From contig JAURPJ010000125.1 of assembly GCA_030835305.1 (NCBI GenBank), forward strand, positions 1-64,000: a DNA stretch of 64,000 bases, in the 5' to 3' direction. A program made the position numbers and the translations under genes. Below the pieces are notes generated by a model. The model did no database searches, was not told where the DNA came from, and saw nothing but the letters and a program-made list of their open reading frames with translations. Positions 9,002-17,959 of the stretch are shown in pieces; position 1 is the first letter of the stretch; each line of letters starts with the position of its first letter. The DNA comes from Verrucomicrobiota bacterium. Its GTDB lineage: Bacteria > Verrucomicrobiota > Verrucomicrobiia > Verrucomicrobiales > Akkermansiaceae.

Positions 9002-9164
9002 CTTAGAGAAAAAAGGGAACGAGAAGTTTTGTGCTGGAACATGGCGCTTACCTCGAGACCTGACAAGCGCGTTTCGAGCCATCCTCGATCTAACTTTTCA
9101 ACCGGCCTGTGAGGTCGTCTCCCGACTGGACAAGTCTAAGAGGCCACGGCAACCTAACCCAGTC

Positions 9165-12100
9165 ATGAAGATTGCGGTCATTGGCATCATTGCGGTGCTC
9201 GCGGCACCGGTTTGGGGGCAAGTCACCGAAACCTCCCAAAACCCGGGCCTCGGCCGCCGCCAGTACGAAGAGTCGCTCGCTGACGCCTATGAACGCATCG
9301 ACCCCACCAAGGACGGCTGGGAATCCGAAGCCCGCTCCTCGGAGTATCAAGGAATCCTCGAAATTTTCCTTAACGACCTCCTTCACCAGCAAGAAACCAG
9401 GACCATCGCACCGGATTTCAAATCTGCCCAGCTCCTCAAACCCGAAACCGCGGTCGTTTTTCAGAACTCCGGCCTCACCGTTCGCAGGATTTCAGTCAGT
9501 GCCATCGATGCCCCCTACTCCAAGCTCACTCCCCGCAGCAAGCCAAAGTTCAAAACCAAGATCAAGATGACCTCGGTCGGCAAAGCCACCTCAAACTCGC
9601 TTGTCACCCTCAAGTCCCCACTCCTTCAAATCAATGCCCACTGGAACTGCACCTGGACCGATACCTCGCCTCCAATACTCAAATCCATCGCCCTTAAATA
9701 CTTTGAGGAAGTGGAGCAATCCGGCACCTCCCAACTCCTCTCCGACGTCACCGCCTCTGCCTTCGAAAAAAACCCTTCCTATCACTCCCAGCTCCTTCGC
9801 TCCGCCGACCACTGGCGCAGCCGCATACCCCGCGACTTCGGGCTCGACTCCGCCGCCAACCACGGCCTCGCCCTCGGAGACGTGAATGGCGACGACCTCG
9901 AAGATCTCTACCTCTGCCAGCAGGGCGGCCTCCCAAACCTCCTCTTCCTCCAGAACCCTGACGGCACCCTCACCGATTTTTCGGCCGAATCTCAAACCAA
10001 CTGGCTCGACTACTGCGCTGCCGCTCTTTTCCTCGATCTCGATAACGATGGCGACCAGGACCTCGTCATCTCACAGGATTTCAAAATTCTCTTCATGGAT
10101 AATGTCGACGGCAAGGGCCACTTCGAACTCGCCTTCGGTCGCTCAACCAAAGCTCAATCCTTCTCCCTTACCTCTGCCGACTTCGATCAAGACGGCTTCC
10201 TCGATGTCTATATCTGCGGCTACAACCCCTCAAAATCGACAGCCCGGGCCGGTGCCCTCGCCGAACCTGTCCCCTTCCACGATGCTAACAACGGCGGCCA
10301 AAACATTCTCTGGCGAAACATCGGAGACTGGACCTTCGAGGACGTCACCACTCAGACCGGACTCGACCAAGACAACACCCGTTTCTCCTTCGCCGCCTCC
10401 TGGGAAGACTACGACCAAGACGGCGATCTCGATCTCTACCTCGCCAACGACTTTGGTCGCAACTGCCTTTACCAAAACCAAGGCACCACCGATGGCAAGC
10501 TCCCTTTCTTCGTCAACATCGCCGGACCTCTCGGGGTCGAGGACTCCGCCGCCGGCATGTCCACCAACTGGGGTGACTTCAACCGCGACGGCTGGATGGA
10601 CCTCTACGTTTCCAACATGTTCTCCAGTGCCGGCAGCCGCATCACCTCCCAGCAGCGCTTCCTCAAAGAACTCGACCGCGACGAGGAAACCCGGGGCACC
10701 TTCCGCCGCATGGCTCGCGGAAATACCCTCTTCGCTGCCAATGGCAAGGGCGGCTTCAGCGACGTCTCCACCCAGACAAACACCACCATGGCCCGCTGGT
10801 GCTGGGGCTCCACCTTTGCCGATCTCAATAACGACGGTTGGCTAGATATCCTCGGTGCCAACGGCTTCATTACAGCAGAAGACACCAGCGACTTGTGAAG
10901 TGTCTATTGGCGACAGGTCGTGTCGCAATCACCTCTCGATTCTCAAGGCACGAACGGGCTCATCTCCTACCGCCAAGGCTGGCAGGCTCTCAATCGACTC
11001 CTTCACGAGAACAAATCATTCTCCGGTCGCGAGACAAACAATGCCTTCCTGAACTGCGGAAAAGACACCCCCTTCGCCGACGTCTCCACCGCCATCGGCT
11101 GGGACTTTGCGGACGATGCCCGCGCCATCGGCCTCATCGATTACGATCACGATGGCGACCTCGATCTCTTCGTCACCAACCGCACCGCGCCCCGCGTCCG
11201 GCTCCTTCAAAACAACCTCAAATCCAAGTCAGACTTCCTCTCCCTTCACCTCACCGGCAATGGAAAACCCACCCCGCGCGACCCCATCGGAGCCCGTGTC
11301 GAAGTCCATCTCAAAGACCAGCCCATCCCCCACCTCCGCACCCTCCACGCCGGCCAATCTTTCCTCGCCCAATCCTCCCGCTGGCTCCACTTCGGCCTCG
11401 GCAAAAAGGCCGTCATCGAAAAAGTGATCGTCCGCTGGCCCGGCGCCAAATCACAAACCTTCACCGGCATCAAAGCGAACCAACACCTCTACCTTACCCA
11501 GGGTTCAACCGCCGTAACTCCGCGCCAAGGCCGCCAGGAGACGGCCCTCAAACCGGGCCCACACCCGCTCCCCGAAAAAACCTCCATCGCCCGTATCATC
11601 CCGCCTGCGGGTCATGCCATCCCAACTTTACCCATTTCAGAAGTTCAGCCCGTCAACCATTCTGGAACAACCCTCATTGCTCTCTGGAGCCGCACCTGCC
11701 CACACTGTCAGGAAAAACTTAGGACTTGGTCCGGCGAAGCCGAGAAATTCAAAACCTCCGGCATCAAACTTGCTCTCCTTTGCACTGATCAGGAGCCCCT
11801 CGATGAAGCCGACGCTTTTCTCAAATCTATCAAGTCACACTTTCTTACACAAAAGGCCGCACCCGAAGCCGTCGAACTCCTCGACGCTCTTCACGCCTCA
11901 ATCATAGACCTTTGGATTCCCATCCCCGTCCCGACCAGCTTCCTCGTCTCGAACGAAGGCCAGCTACTCGCCATCTATCGCGGCCCGGCGTCTCTCGACC
12001 AAATCATCACCGACACCAAACTCGCAAGCGCCACCGCCGAAGAACGTCGGCTCGCCGGCACTCCCTTCTCCGGCCGCTGGACGGGCAAGCCCACCCCCTC

Positions 12101-12926
12101 ATCCCCACAACGGACCGCGCAACAACTCGTCCAGCGCGGCCTTCCTGATCTCGCCATCAACTATCTCCGCTCCGCCCTAACCAAGCCTTTCCTGCAAAGC
12201 GACAAATTCACGCAAAGCGACAACCTTCTTCTTCTGGGGCAACTCCTCGGTCAACAAGAGCGCCCCGCCGAAGCCCTGACTCATCTGGAAGCCGCACACC
12301 AGCTCCTTCCCAACGACATTCGCATCCTGCGTCTCATCGCCACCGCCTACGCGGACACAGGAAACCTCGCCGAATCCTACGCCACCTTCGACTCGACCAT
12401 GAAACTCCACCCGCAAAACCTGGATATTTATGACGATGCCATAGGGATTGCGCTCAAAGCCAAAGATCCGACACAAGCCCTGAATTACCGGAAAAAATCC
12501 GTCACCAACAATCCCCGGAACCCCATCCTTCGCTACCGCCTCGTCCTTTTTCAACTCAAAAAAGGTCAACCCGCGGATGCCGTCGCCAACTGCAAAACCA
12601 TTCTCGGCACCTCCCCCAAATTTCTCGAAGCCGCCAACCTTCTCTCTCGAATTCTCTCCACTCATCCCAATGAGAAAATTCGCAGCCCCGAAGAATCCTT
12701 CGCCCTCGCCTCCCGCCTCTGCCAACTCTCCAAAAACCGGAACGCCAGCCACCTCCTTACTCTCGCCTATGCCCAAGCCAACCTCGCTAAATTTGAGGAC
12801 GCCACCAAAACCCTCGGTCTCCTCACCAAAGTCGCTCCCCCCGATTCCACTTTCACAAAAGAGGTCAACGCCGCCCTCGAAAAAACAAAGGCGAACCAAG
12901 TCATCCGTAACTCCTACTGGCAATAA
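9165..12926 (+). CDS. Candidate selenoprotein: secreted CRTAC1-like (FG-GAP/ASPIC-UnbV) protein with thioredoxin-like and TPR domains, in-frame TGA at 10896-10898
   Basis: One 1253-residue frame broken only by a TGA read as selenocysteine 578. Order: signal peptide (1-19, MKIAVIGIIAVLAAPVWGQ); a charged N-domain; FG-GAP/VCBS repeats with Asp-rich calcium loops (GDVNGDDLEDLYL, DLDNDGDQDLVI, DFDQDGFLDVYI, DYDQDGDLDLYL, DFNRDGWMDLYV, DLNNDGWLDILG, then after the TGA DYDHDGDLDLFV); an ASPIC/UnbV domain ending VIVRWPGAKSQTFTGI; a thioredoxin-like domain with CPHC at residues 845-848; and TPR-like helices to the end. The TGA sits in the middle of the propeller, between NGFITAEDTSDL and SVYWRQVVSQSP, and both sides stay in one frame with the same domain. 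A SECIS-like hairpin follows it. The fdhF gene just downstream shows that the cell reads TGA as Sec. Alternatives: a recent nonsense mutation, or two separate products (the downstream half would start at GTG 10920 without signal peptide). No clear RBS is seen before the ATG. Confidence 0.8.
10899..10932 (+). promoter_or_regulatory. Candidate bacterial SECIS element of the CRTAC1-like gene
   Basis: Immediately after the in-frame TGA. The upper stem GCGACA (10910-10915) pairs perfectly with TGTCGC (10921-10926) around the five-base loop GGTCG (10916-10920). Below it G10909 is bulged, ATT (10906-10908) pairs with AAT (10927-10929), and a short lower helix GTG (10900-10902) with CAC (10930-10932) closes the element. 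The loop starts 17 nt after the TGA, against 18 nt for the loop GGTCT in this window's fdhF. A bulged base in the stem and a GGUC-type loop are features of the E. coli fdhF SECIS bound by SelB (known); the match here is by eye. Confidence 0.75.
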
Positions 12927-13275
12927 CCAAACTTAGGAAAAGCTTTCCCGCCTGCGCACACCCAAGCAAGCCTCACTCCGCAAACTCAGAGGCCAGAAAA
13001 CCAGCCTTATCCACCTGCCGAAAGGCATCCTCGGACCGCGAATTTACAAACTCAGCCAATCTCTTCTCCGACTCAAATCTCACCATCACCCACGAGCCAC
13101 CACCACTCCCGCAAAACGGAGAGAAAAAATCCAACCACACCATTTTACTTGCCCGATAGGAGCCAAGGCGCCCCCGCTTCCTCAAATCAAGGCTCCGCTG
13201 CTCTCCGTAACATCTCCAACTAGCATTAAAAACCTTCGCGCCTTGGCATCTTTACGGTAACTTTCCGCTGCCGTT
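12927..13275. other. Spacer between the CRTAC1-like gene and fdhF
   Basis: About 350 bases with no confidently coding gene apart from one doubtful small minus-strand ORF (12973-13143). No strong terminator hairpin, riboswitch fold or sigma-54 type -24/-12 promoter could be seen before fdhF. The fdhF promoter should lie in the last 130 bases. Confidence 0.5.
12973..13143 (-). CDS. Possible small protein, 56 residues
   Basis: An open frame from the ATG at 13141-13143 to a stop at 12973. The sequence has an even, protein-like composition, with aromatic residues near the N-terminus (MVWLDFFSPFCGSGGGSWVM) and a charged helical C-half (RLAEFVNSRSEDAFRQVDKA). No family is recognised and no ribosome site is evident. 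It would be divergent from fdhF. It may be the remnant of a longer protein or a chance ORF. Confidence 0.3.
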   Translation of the reverse strand: MVWLDFFSPFCGSGGGSWVMVRFESEKRLAEFVNSRSEDAFRQVDKAGFLASEFAE

Positions 13276-16014
13276 ATGATCAACGACCCAAACTCCGCCA
13301 TCGCCTCACAACTTACCATCACCATCGATGGCCAAAAGACCACTTTCACCGAAGGCGAAACAATCTACCAAGTCGCCACCCGTCTCAAAAAAGACATTCC
13401 CACTCTCTGTTACGATGATCGCCTCGAGGCCTTCGGCGGATGCCGCCTCTGCATTGTCGAGGTCGAAGGCATCCGCAACCCCGTCGCCTCCTGCACTACC
13501 AAGGCCAACGACGGCATGGTCGTGAAAACGGCCCCGCCCCGAATCCAAAAAATGCGGAAGACGCTCCTAGAAATGGTCGTTTCTGAAAACCGCCAGATCG
13601 AAGTCGACCCTCTCCGCGGCCTCGCCTCCCAGGAGCTATCTACCCTCGTTAACAAATACGGCGCCCGCAATGGTCGCTTCAAAGGGGCCAAATCGGGCAC
13701 TTCAAACATCAAAGACCAAAACCCCTTCATTCTCCGCGACTACGAGCAGTGCATTTCCTGCTACCGTTGCGTCCGCGTCTGCGCCGAACAGGAAGGTGAC
13801 TACGCCATCACCGTCGCCAACCGCGGCTTCCACACTCAAATCACCACCGAGTTCAACAACGACCTCCGTGATTCCGACTGCACCTTCTGCGGACAGTGCA
13901 TTCAAACCTGCCCCACTGGTGCTCTTGCTGACAAGAAGGCCATTCGCGCCGAAGCTCTCCCCGATCCCATTCAAAAGACCCGCACGGTTTGCCCATACTG
14001 CGCCGTTGGTTGTTCGATTGATCTCATGACGAAGGGCGACAAAATCGTCGGAGCTCAGCCCGCGATGAACGGCCCCGCCAACAAAGGTGCCCTCTGCATA
14101 AAAGGCCAGTTCACTTACGACTTTATCCAACACGAGGATCGCCTCAAGAAGCCCCTCATCAAACAAGCCGACGGAACCTTTAAAGAGGTCGAGTGGGACG
14201 AGGCCCTAAAGAAAGCCGCCGAAGGATTTGCCAAGGCAAAGACCAAGTACGGCAGACATAGTATTTTCGGAATCGCTTCCGGCCGGGCCCCGCACGAAGC
14301 CGCCTACTCGATGCAGAAGTTCATTCGAGCGGGATTCGGGACACACCACATCGATAACTGTAGTCGAGCCTGACACGCTCCCACCGTGGCCGGTCTGGCC
14401 GCTCAAATTGGAAGAGGCGCAATGTCCAACCCCCTCGTGGACATGGACAAACCCGACACCATCTTCGCCATTGGCACCAACATGACCGAGTGCCACCCCG
14501 TCGCCGCCACCGGCCTCAAAAAAGCACTCACAAAGGGAGCCAAGCTCGTCGTCGCCGACCCCCGCAAGACGCGCCTCGCCGAACTTGCCCACCTTCATCT
14601 ACCCATCCGCGTAGGATCTGATGTCGCTCTCCTACTCGCCATGGCTCACGTCATCGTGCGGGAAGGATTGGAGGACACGGAATTCATTTCCGACCGAACC
14701 ACCGAGATCGAAGCCTTTAAGGAACACGTTAGGGAATTCACTCCGGAGTGGGCCTCCGAAATCTGTGAAGTTCCTGCGGCTGATATCGAACAAGCCGCGC
14801 TCTGGTATGGCTTGGCCAAACTCGGAGCCATTTATTATACTCTCGGCATCACCGAGCACATCTGCGGAGTCGACAACGTCCAGTCCCTCTGCAACCTCGC
14901 CCTGCTCACCGGGAATCTCGGCAAGGAAGGCACCGGCATCAACCCGATGCGTGGACAGAACAACATTCAAGGCGCCGGTGACTGCGGAGCCGTCCCCGCA
15001 AACTATCCCGGCTTCCAACCCGTGGTCTCGGAGGAGTTTCACGAAAAGTTCAAGAAAGCGTATCAACAACCCGACCTCGACCTCGGCAATGCCATGACCA
15101 AGGTCACCGCTCTGAACCTCTGCGGCCAGAAAGAAGGAGGAATCCACGCCATGCTCATCAACGGCGAAAATACCGTGGTCACCGACCCAGATAAAAACCA
15201 CTGTGAAAAGGCCCTCAACTCTCTGGACCATCTCGTCGTCATTGATATTTTTCTCACAGAAACCGCCCAGATGGCCGACATCGTCCTCCCAGCCTCCGCC
15301 TGGGGCGAAACCGATGGCGTCCAGGCAAACACCGAACGACGGGTCCAACGCCTCCGCGCCGCCGTCCCTTCCTGGGGTGATTCCAAACCCGACTGGTGGA
15401 TCATCGCCGGCATTGCCAAAGAAATGGGCATTCCCGGATTCGAATTCGAATCTGCAAAAGACGTTTTCAACGAACTCTGCTCACTTAGCCCGATCTACAA
15501 AGGTCTCAACTGGGACAATATCGGCGACGGCAACTACCAATGGCCAGTCCCCGAAGAAGGCCACCCCGGCACTCCCATCCTCCACCAAGGCGAATTTAAA
15601 GACGGCAAACCAGGCCTCTTCAAAATCATCGGCTACCGTGACCCAGCCGAAGTCATCGATGACGACTACCCGGTCTGGCTCACCACCGGTCGCCGCCTCC
15701 AGGCCTATCACACCCGCACCCAAACCGGGCGCGCCAGTGGCATCGACTACCTCCTCTCCGAGGAAACTCTTGAAGTCCACCCGGACGACGCCAGGGACTG
15801 GGGCCTCATCGACGGCAAATTTGCCAAGATTGCCAGCCGCCGGGGCGAGATCCAGCTCAAGGTCGAAACCACCACCCGCTCTCCGCGCGGCACCGTTTTC
15901 ACCTCCTTCAGCTTTGCCGACACCAACGTCAACATTCTCACCGGATCCGGCTACGACCCTATCACCCAAACCGCCGAACTCAAAGTCTGCCCTGTCCGAA
16001 TCAAGCCAGCTTAG
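13276..16014 (+). CDS. fdhF: Selenocysteine-containing formate dehydrogenase, catalytic subunit (TGA at 14371-14373 read as Sec366)
   Basis: 912 residues if TGA is read as Sec. N-terminus: a NuoG-like [2Fe-2S] domain (TLCYDDRLEAFGGCRLCIVE), then two [4Fe-4S] motifs (CISCYRCVRVC, CTFCGQCIQTC), then the molybdopterin enzyme with its own [4Fe-4S] site (CPYCAVGC), the cofactor-binding oxidoreductase domain and a molydopterin dinucleotide-binding C-domain (LTTGRRLQAYHTRTQTGRA). The TGA lies in CSRA-U-HAPTVAGLAAQIG, the exact place of the metal-bound Sec in E. coli FdhH (known). It oxidises formate to CO2 or runs in reverse, in the cytoplasm (no Tat signal). No gene for a flavin/NAD-binding diaphorase partner is adjacent. 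It must not be annotated as two genes split at 14373. Confidence 0.95.
14374..14403 (+). promoter_or_regulatory. SECIS element of fdhF
   Basis: After the Sec codon, GGCC (14388-14391) pairs with GGCC (14397-14400) around the loop GGTCT (14392-14396). The stem is extended by a T-G wobble (14387/14401) and G14386-C14402. The loop starts 18 nt after the TGA. The E. coli fdhF SECIS has the same GGUCU loop at the same distance (known), so this is a clear match. Confidence 0.88.
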
Positions 16015-16042
16015 CGGAGACTCTCTGTCTTCCGGCATTGCC

Positions 16043-16582
16043 ATGAAAAAATTAATCGGTCTTCTCAGCCTGGTTCTGAAACACCGACCGGAAGAAATTG
16101 GCCTCACCCTTGATCCAAAAGGCTGGGCCCGGGTCGATGAACTTCTGACATGCCTGAACAAAAAGCATGGCCCGGTCACCTGCGCCGATCTCGAAAAGCT
16201 GGTGAACTCGCATGAGCCACGACGATTTTCCTTCACTGACGACGGAACCGCAATCCGGGCAAACGAAGGACACTCGATCAAGATCGAACTTGTAGCGGTC
16301 CCAAAAAAACCTCCCGAATTCCTCTACCACGGGACCGCCACTCGTTTCATGGATCTTATTGAGCGCGAAGGTCTCTCCAAAATGTCCCGTCAGCAGGTTC
16401 ATCTGAGTGGCGGCATTCGCCCCGCCCACGACGCAGGCGAGAAACATGGCAAGCCCATCATTCTCGAAATTTCCTCAAACGTCATGCATAACCACGGTCA
16501 CCAATTCTTTCTGTCCGAGAATGGAGTTTGGCTTACCGAGTCGGTCCCGCCGGACTATCTCACCCGCCGTTTTTCTTTATGA
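16043..16582 (+). CDS. kptA: RNA 2'-phosphotransferase, Tpt1/KptA family
   Basis: 179 residues. The N-terminal winged-helix part has LSLVLKHRPEEIGLTLDPKG and the ADP-ribosyltransferase-like C-part has LYHGTATRFMDLIEREGL and RQQVHLS. Tpt1 enzymes transfer a 2'-phosphate from RNA to NAD+, giving ADP-ribose 1''-2''-cyclic phosphate. In fungi this finishes tRNA splicing; the bacterial substrate is uncertain (known). The conserved Arg-His-Arg-Arg type residues fit by eye: KHRPE, HGT, and the RRFSL end. It starts 28 bp after fdhF on the same strand and may be read through from it, although a functional link is not obvious. Confidence 0.9.
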   Translation: MKKLIGLLSLVLKHRPEEIGLTLDPKGWARVDELLTCLNKKHGPVTCADLEKLVNSHEPRRFSFTDDGTAIRANEGHSIKIELVAVPKKPPEFLYHGTATRFMDLIEREGLSKMSRQQVHLSGGIRPAHDAGEKHGKPIILEISSNVMHNHGHQFFLSENGVWLTESVPPDYLTRRFSL

Positions 16583-16594
16583 TCACACGATCAC

Positions 16595-16626
16595 GAAAAA
16601 AGCCACCGCCCAATCCGGGCGGCAGC
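16595..16626 (-). terminator. Terminator of the coiled-coil gene
   Basis: Read on the minus strand, GCTGCCGCCC (16626-16617) pairs with GGGCGGTGGC (16611-16602) across a 5-nt loop and is followed by a run of T (16601-16596). The stem contains one mismatch. It sits between the convergent kptA and the gene at 16654. Confidence 0.7.
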
Positions 16627-16653
16627 TTTCCAGTGTCCGGGCCAGCAAGACAA

Positions 16654-17091
16654 TTAGAGATCTTTCCGACGCTCGCGCTGGGCGGGCTCGTTCGCCATGA
16701 GAAGCGATCGCAAAACCGTCCCGATCGTAACCGGTTCGTCGTGACGAATTTTAGAGGCCTTTTCGGCAGAGAGATTGGGGGAGCCGGAAGAGCCGCTGGC
16801 TCCGTTTTTATCGGACGAGACAGATCCTGGTTCCTCGCCGTCGGAATTGGCAAGTGCTTGCGCCGATTTGATCTCCGAGCGAATCGCACCAAGGGCACTC
16901 TTAAGATCAGCAACCACTCTATCGAGCTGTTTTAAATGTTCCTGCGTTTCGGAATCCTCATCTGAAACCAGCTGGTGCAGATTCAAAGCCTCTGCGTCCA
17001 AATCCTTCGTGATGCCCTTTGTGTGGGCGTCGAGTAAGGCGATCGCATTCTCCAGCTTTGAGTCTAGTTCTTCGTTTCGTGTCTTTATCAT
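16654..17091 (-). CDS. Hypothetical coiled-coil protein, 145 residues
   Basis: A soluble protein without signal peptide or membrane segment. Residues 1-80 are strongly helical and charged with heptad-like spacing of Leu and Ile (LENAIALLDAHT, LKQLDRVVADLKSALGA). The middle is Ser/Gly-rich (residues about 90-110) and the C-end (IGTVLRSLLMANEPAQRERR) could form a short amphipathic helix. No family is recognised. It has its own terminator and is divergent from the HD-domain gene. Confidence 0.6.
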   Translation of the reverse strand: MIKTRNEELDSKLENAIALLDAHTKGITKDLDAEALNLHQLVSDEDSETQEHLKQLDRVVADLKSALGAIRSEIKSAQALANSDGEEPGSVSSDKNGASGSSGSPNLSAEKASKIRHDEPVTIGTVLRSLLMANEPAQRERRKDL

Positions 17092-17241
17092 AATTAATTC
17101 GGATAAATTTTTAATAGCGCTCCAGGACTCCTTCTTAGATTTCAGAAAGGTGTTGCAGGTTGTTGCTCACTCAAAATTCCGTTTAGCTTGGTTTCGTTCG
17201 TCAAACTTTGTGCTGCTCACGTCTTGTTCCTCGCATCCGAC

Positions 17242-17901
17242 ATGCCAACACTCCACGACATGACGGAGGAAGACATCACACACTGGTCAACAGTCTTTGA
17301 GACAGCCATTGAATCGGGAGACCCGGCCCACGATCTCGAACACATTCGCCGGGTTGTTCGGAATATCAAAAATCTCGCTCGAATTGAGAATCTCTCACTC
17401 GAAGTCCTGCTTCCCGCTGCCTGGCTTCACGACTGCATTCACGTCCCAAAAAATTCTCCTGAACGGTCCAAGGCATCAAGCCTGGCTGCCGATCACGCGC
17501 TCACCATTCTCAAATCGCAGAGCTATCCTGAGGAACATTTCGAAGCCATTCACCACGCCATCGAAGCACACAGTTTTTCCGCAAAAATCACTCCAAGAAC
17601 CCTCGAGGCAAAAGTCCTGCAGGACGCTGATCGTATTGACGCCCTTGGCGCGGTCGGAATAAGCCGCTGTCTTATGCTTGGAGGGCACATGGGTTCCGAT
17701 CTTTACCACATCGACGATCCATTCGTTGTAAATCGCTCGATCAATGATGCAAAATACTGCGTCGACCACTTCTACGCCAAGCTCCTCGGCCTCAAGGACA
17801 CCATGCATACCCGAGCGGGTAAAGCTCTTGCCGGGGAACGCACTCAATTCCTGATCGACTTCCTCAATCAGCTCGGATCCGAGATCGGACGCCCGCCCTA
17901 A
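17242..17901 (+). CDS. HD-domain phosphohydrolase
   Basis: 219 residues of an HD metal-dependent phosphohydrolase, YedJ/YpgQ type. The metal ligands are seen in HDLEHIRRVV (first His), AAWLHDC (HD pair) and QDADRIDALGA (late Asp). The start at 17242 was chosen because the 18 residues before it in the open frame are unlike the family. Substrate unknown; related small HD enzymes act on nucleotides or other phosphate esters. It lies just before the sugar dehydrogenase gene but is probably independent of it. Confidence 0.85.
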   Translation: MPTLHDMTEEDITHWSTVFETAIESGDPAHDLEHIRRVVRNIKNLARIENLSLEVLLPAAWLHDCIHVPKNSPERSKASSLAADHALTILKSQSYPEEHFEAIHHAIEAHSFSAKITPRTLEAKVLQDADRIDALGAVGISRCLMLGGHMGSDLYHIDDPFVVNRSINDAKYCVDHFYAKLLGLKDTMHTRAGKALAGERTQFLIDFLNQLGSEIGRPP

Positions 17902-17959
17902 AAAAGCCACCTTGCCTTCCAGCACTCATTTCTTCAGCTTTCAACAGTCTCCCTTTCTC

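Noticed and set aside
8922-9164. N-terminal extension of the CRTAC1 frame up to 8922
   Set aside because: It overlaps the cysJ coding region on the other strand and would put 81 unrelated residues before a clear signal peptide.
10899-12926. Downstream half of the CRTAC1 gene as an independent gene starting at GTG 10920
   Set aside because: It would lack the signal peptide and start in the middle of the propeller; the upstream half continues into it in the same frame.
13240-13262. Sigma-54 promoter (TTGGCA...) before fdhF
   Set aside because: The GC of a -12 element is not found at the right spacing.
9500-16000. Many long ORFs on other frames and on the minus strand
   Set aside because: They are shadows caused by strong C-rich third-position bias in the real genes; their products are low-complexity Pro/Ser/Thr or Gly/Val-rich.
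14386-16014. Second half of fdhF as a separate molybdopterin oxidoreductase
   Set aside because: The break is the known Sec codon position with a SECIS hairpin, so it is one gene.
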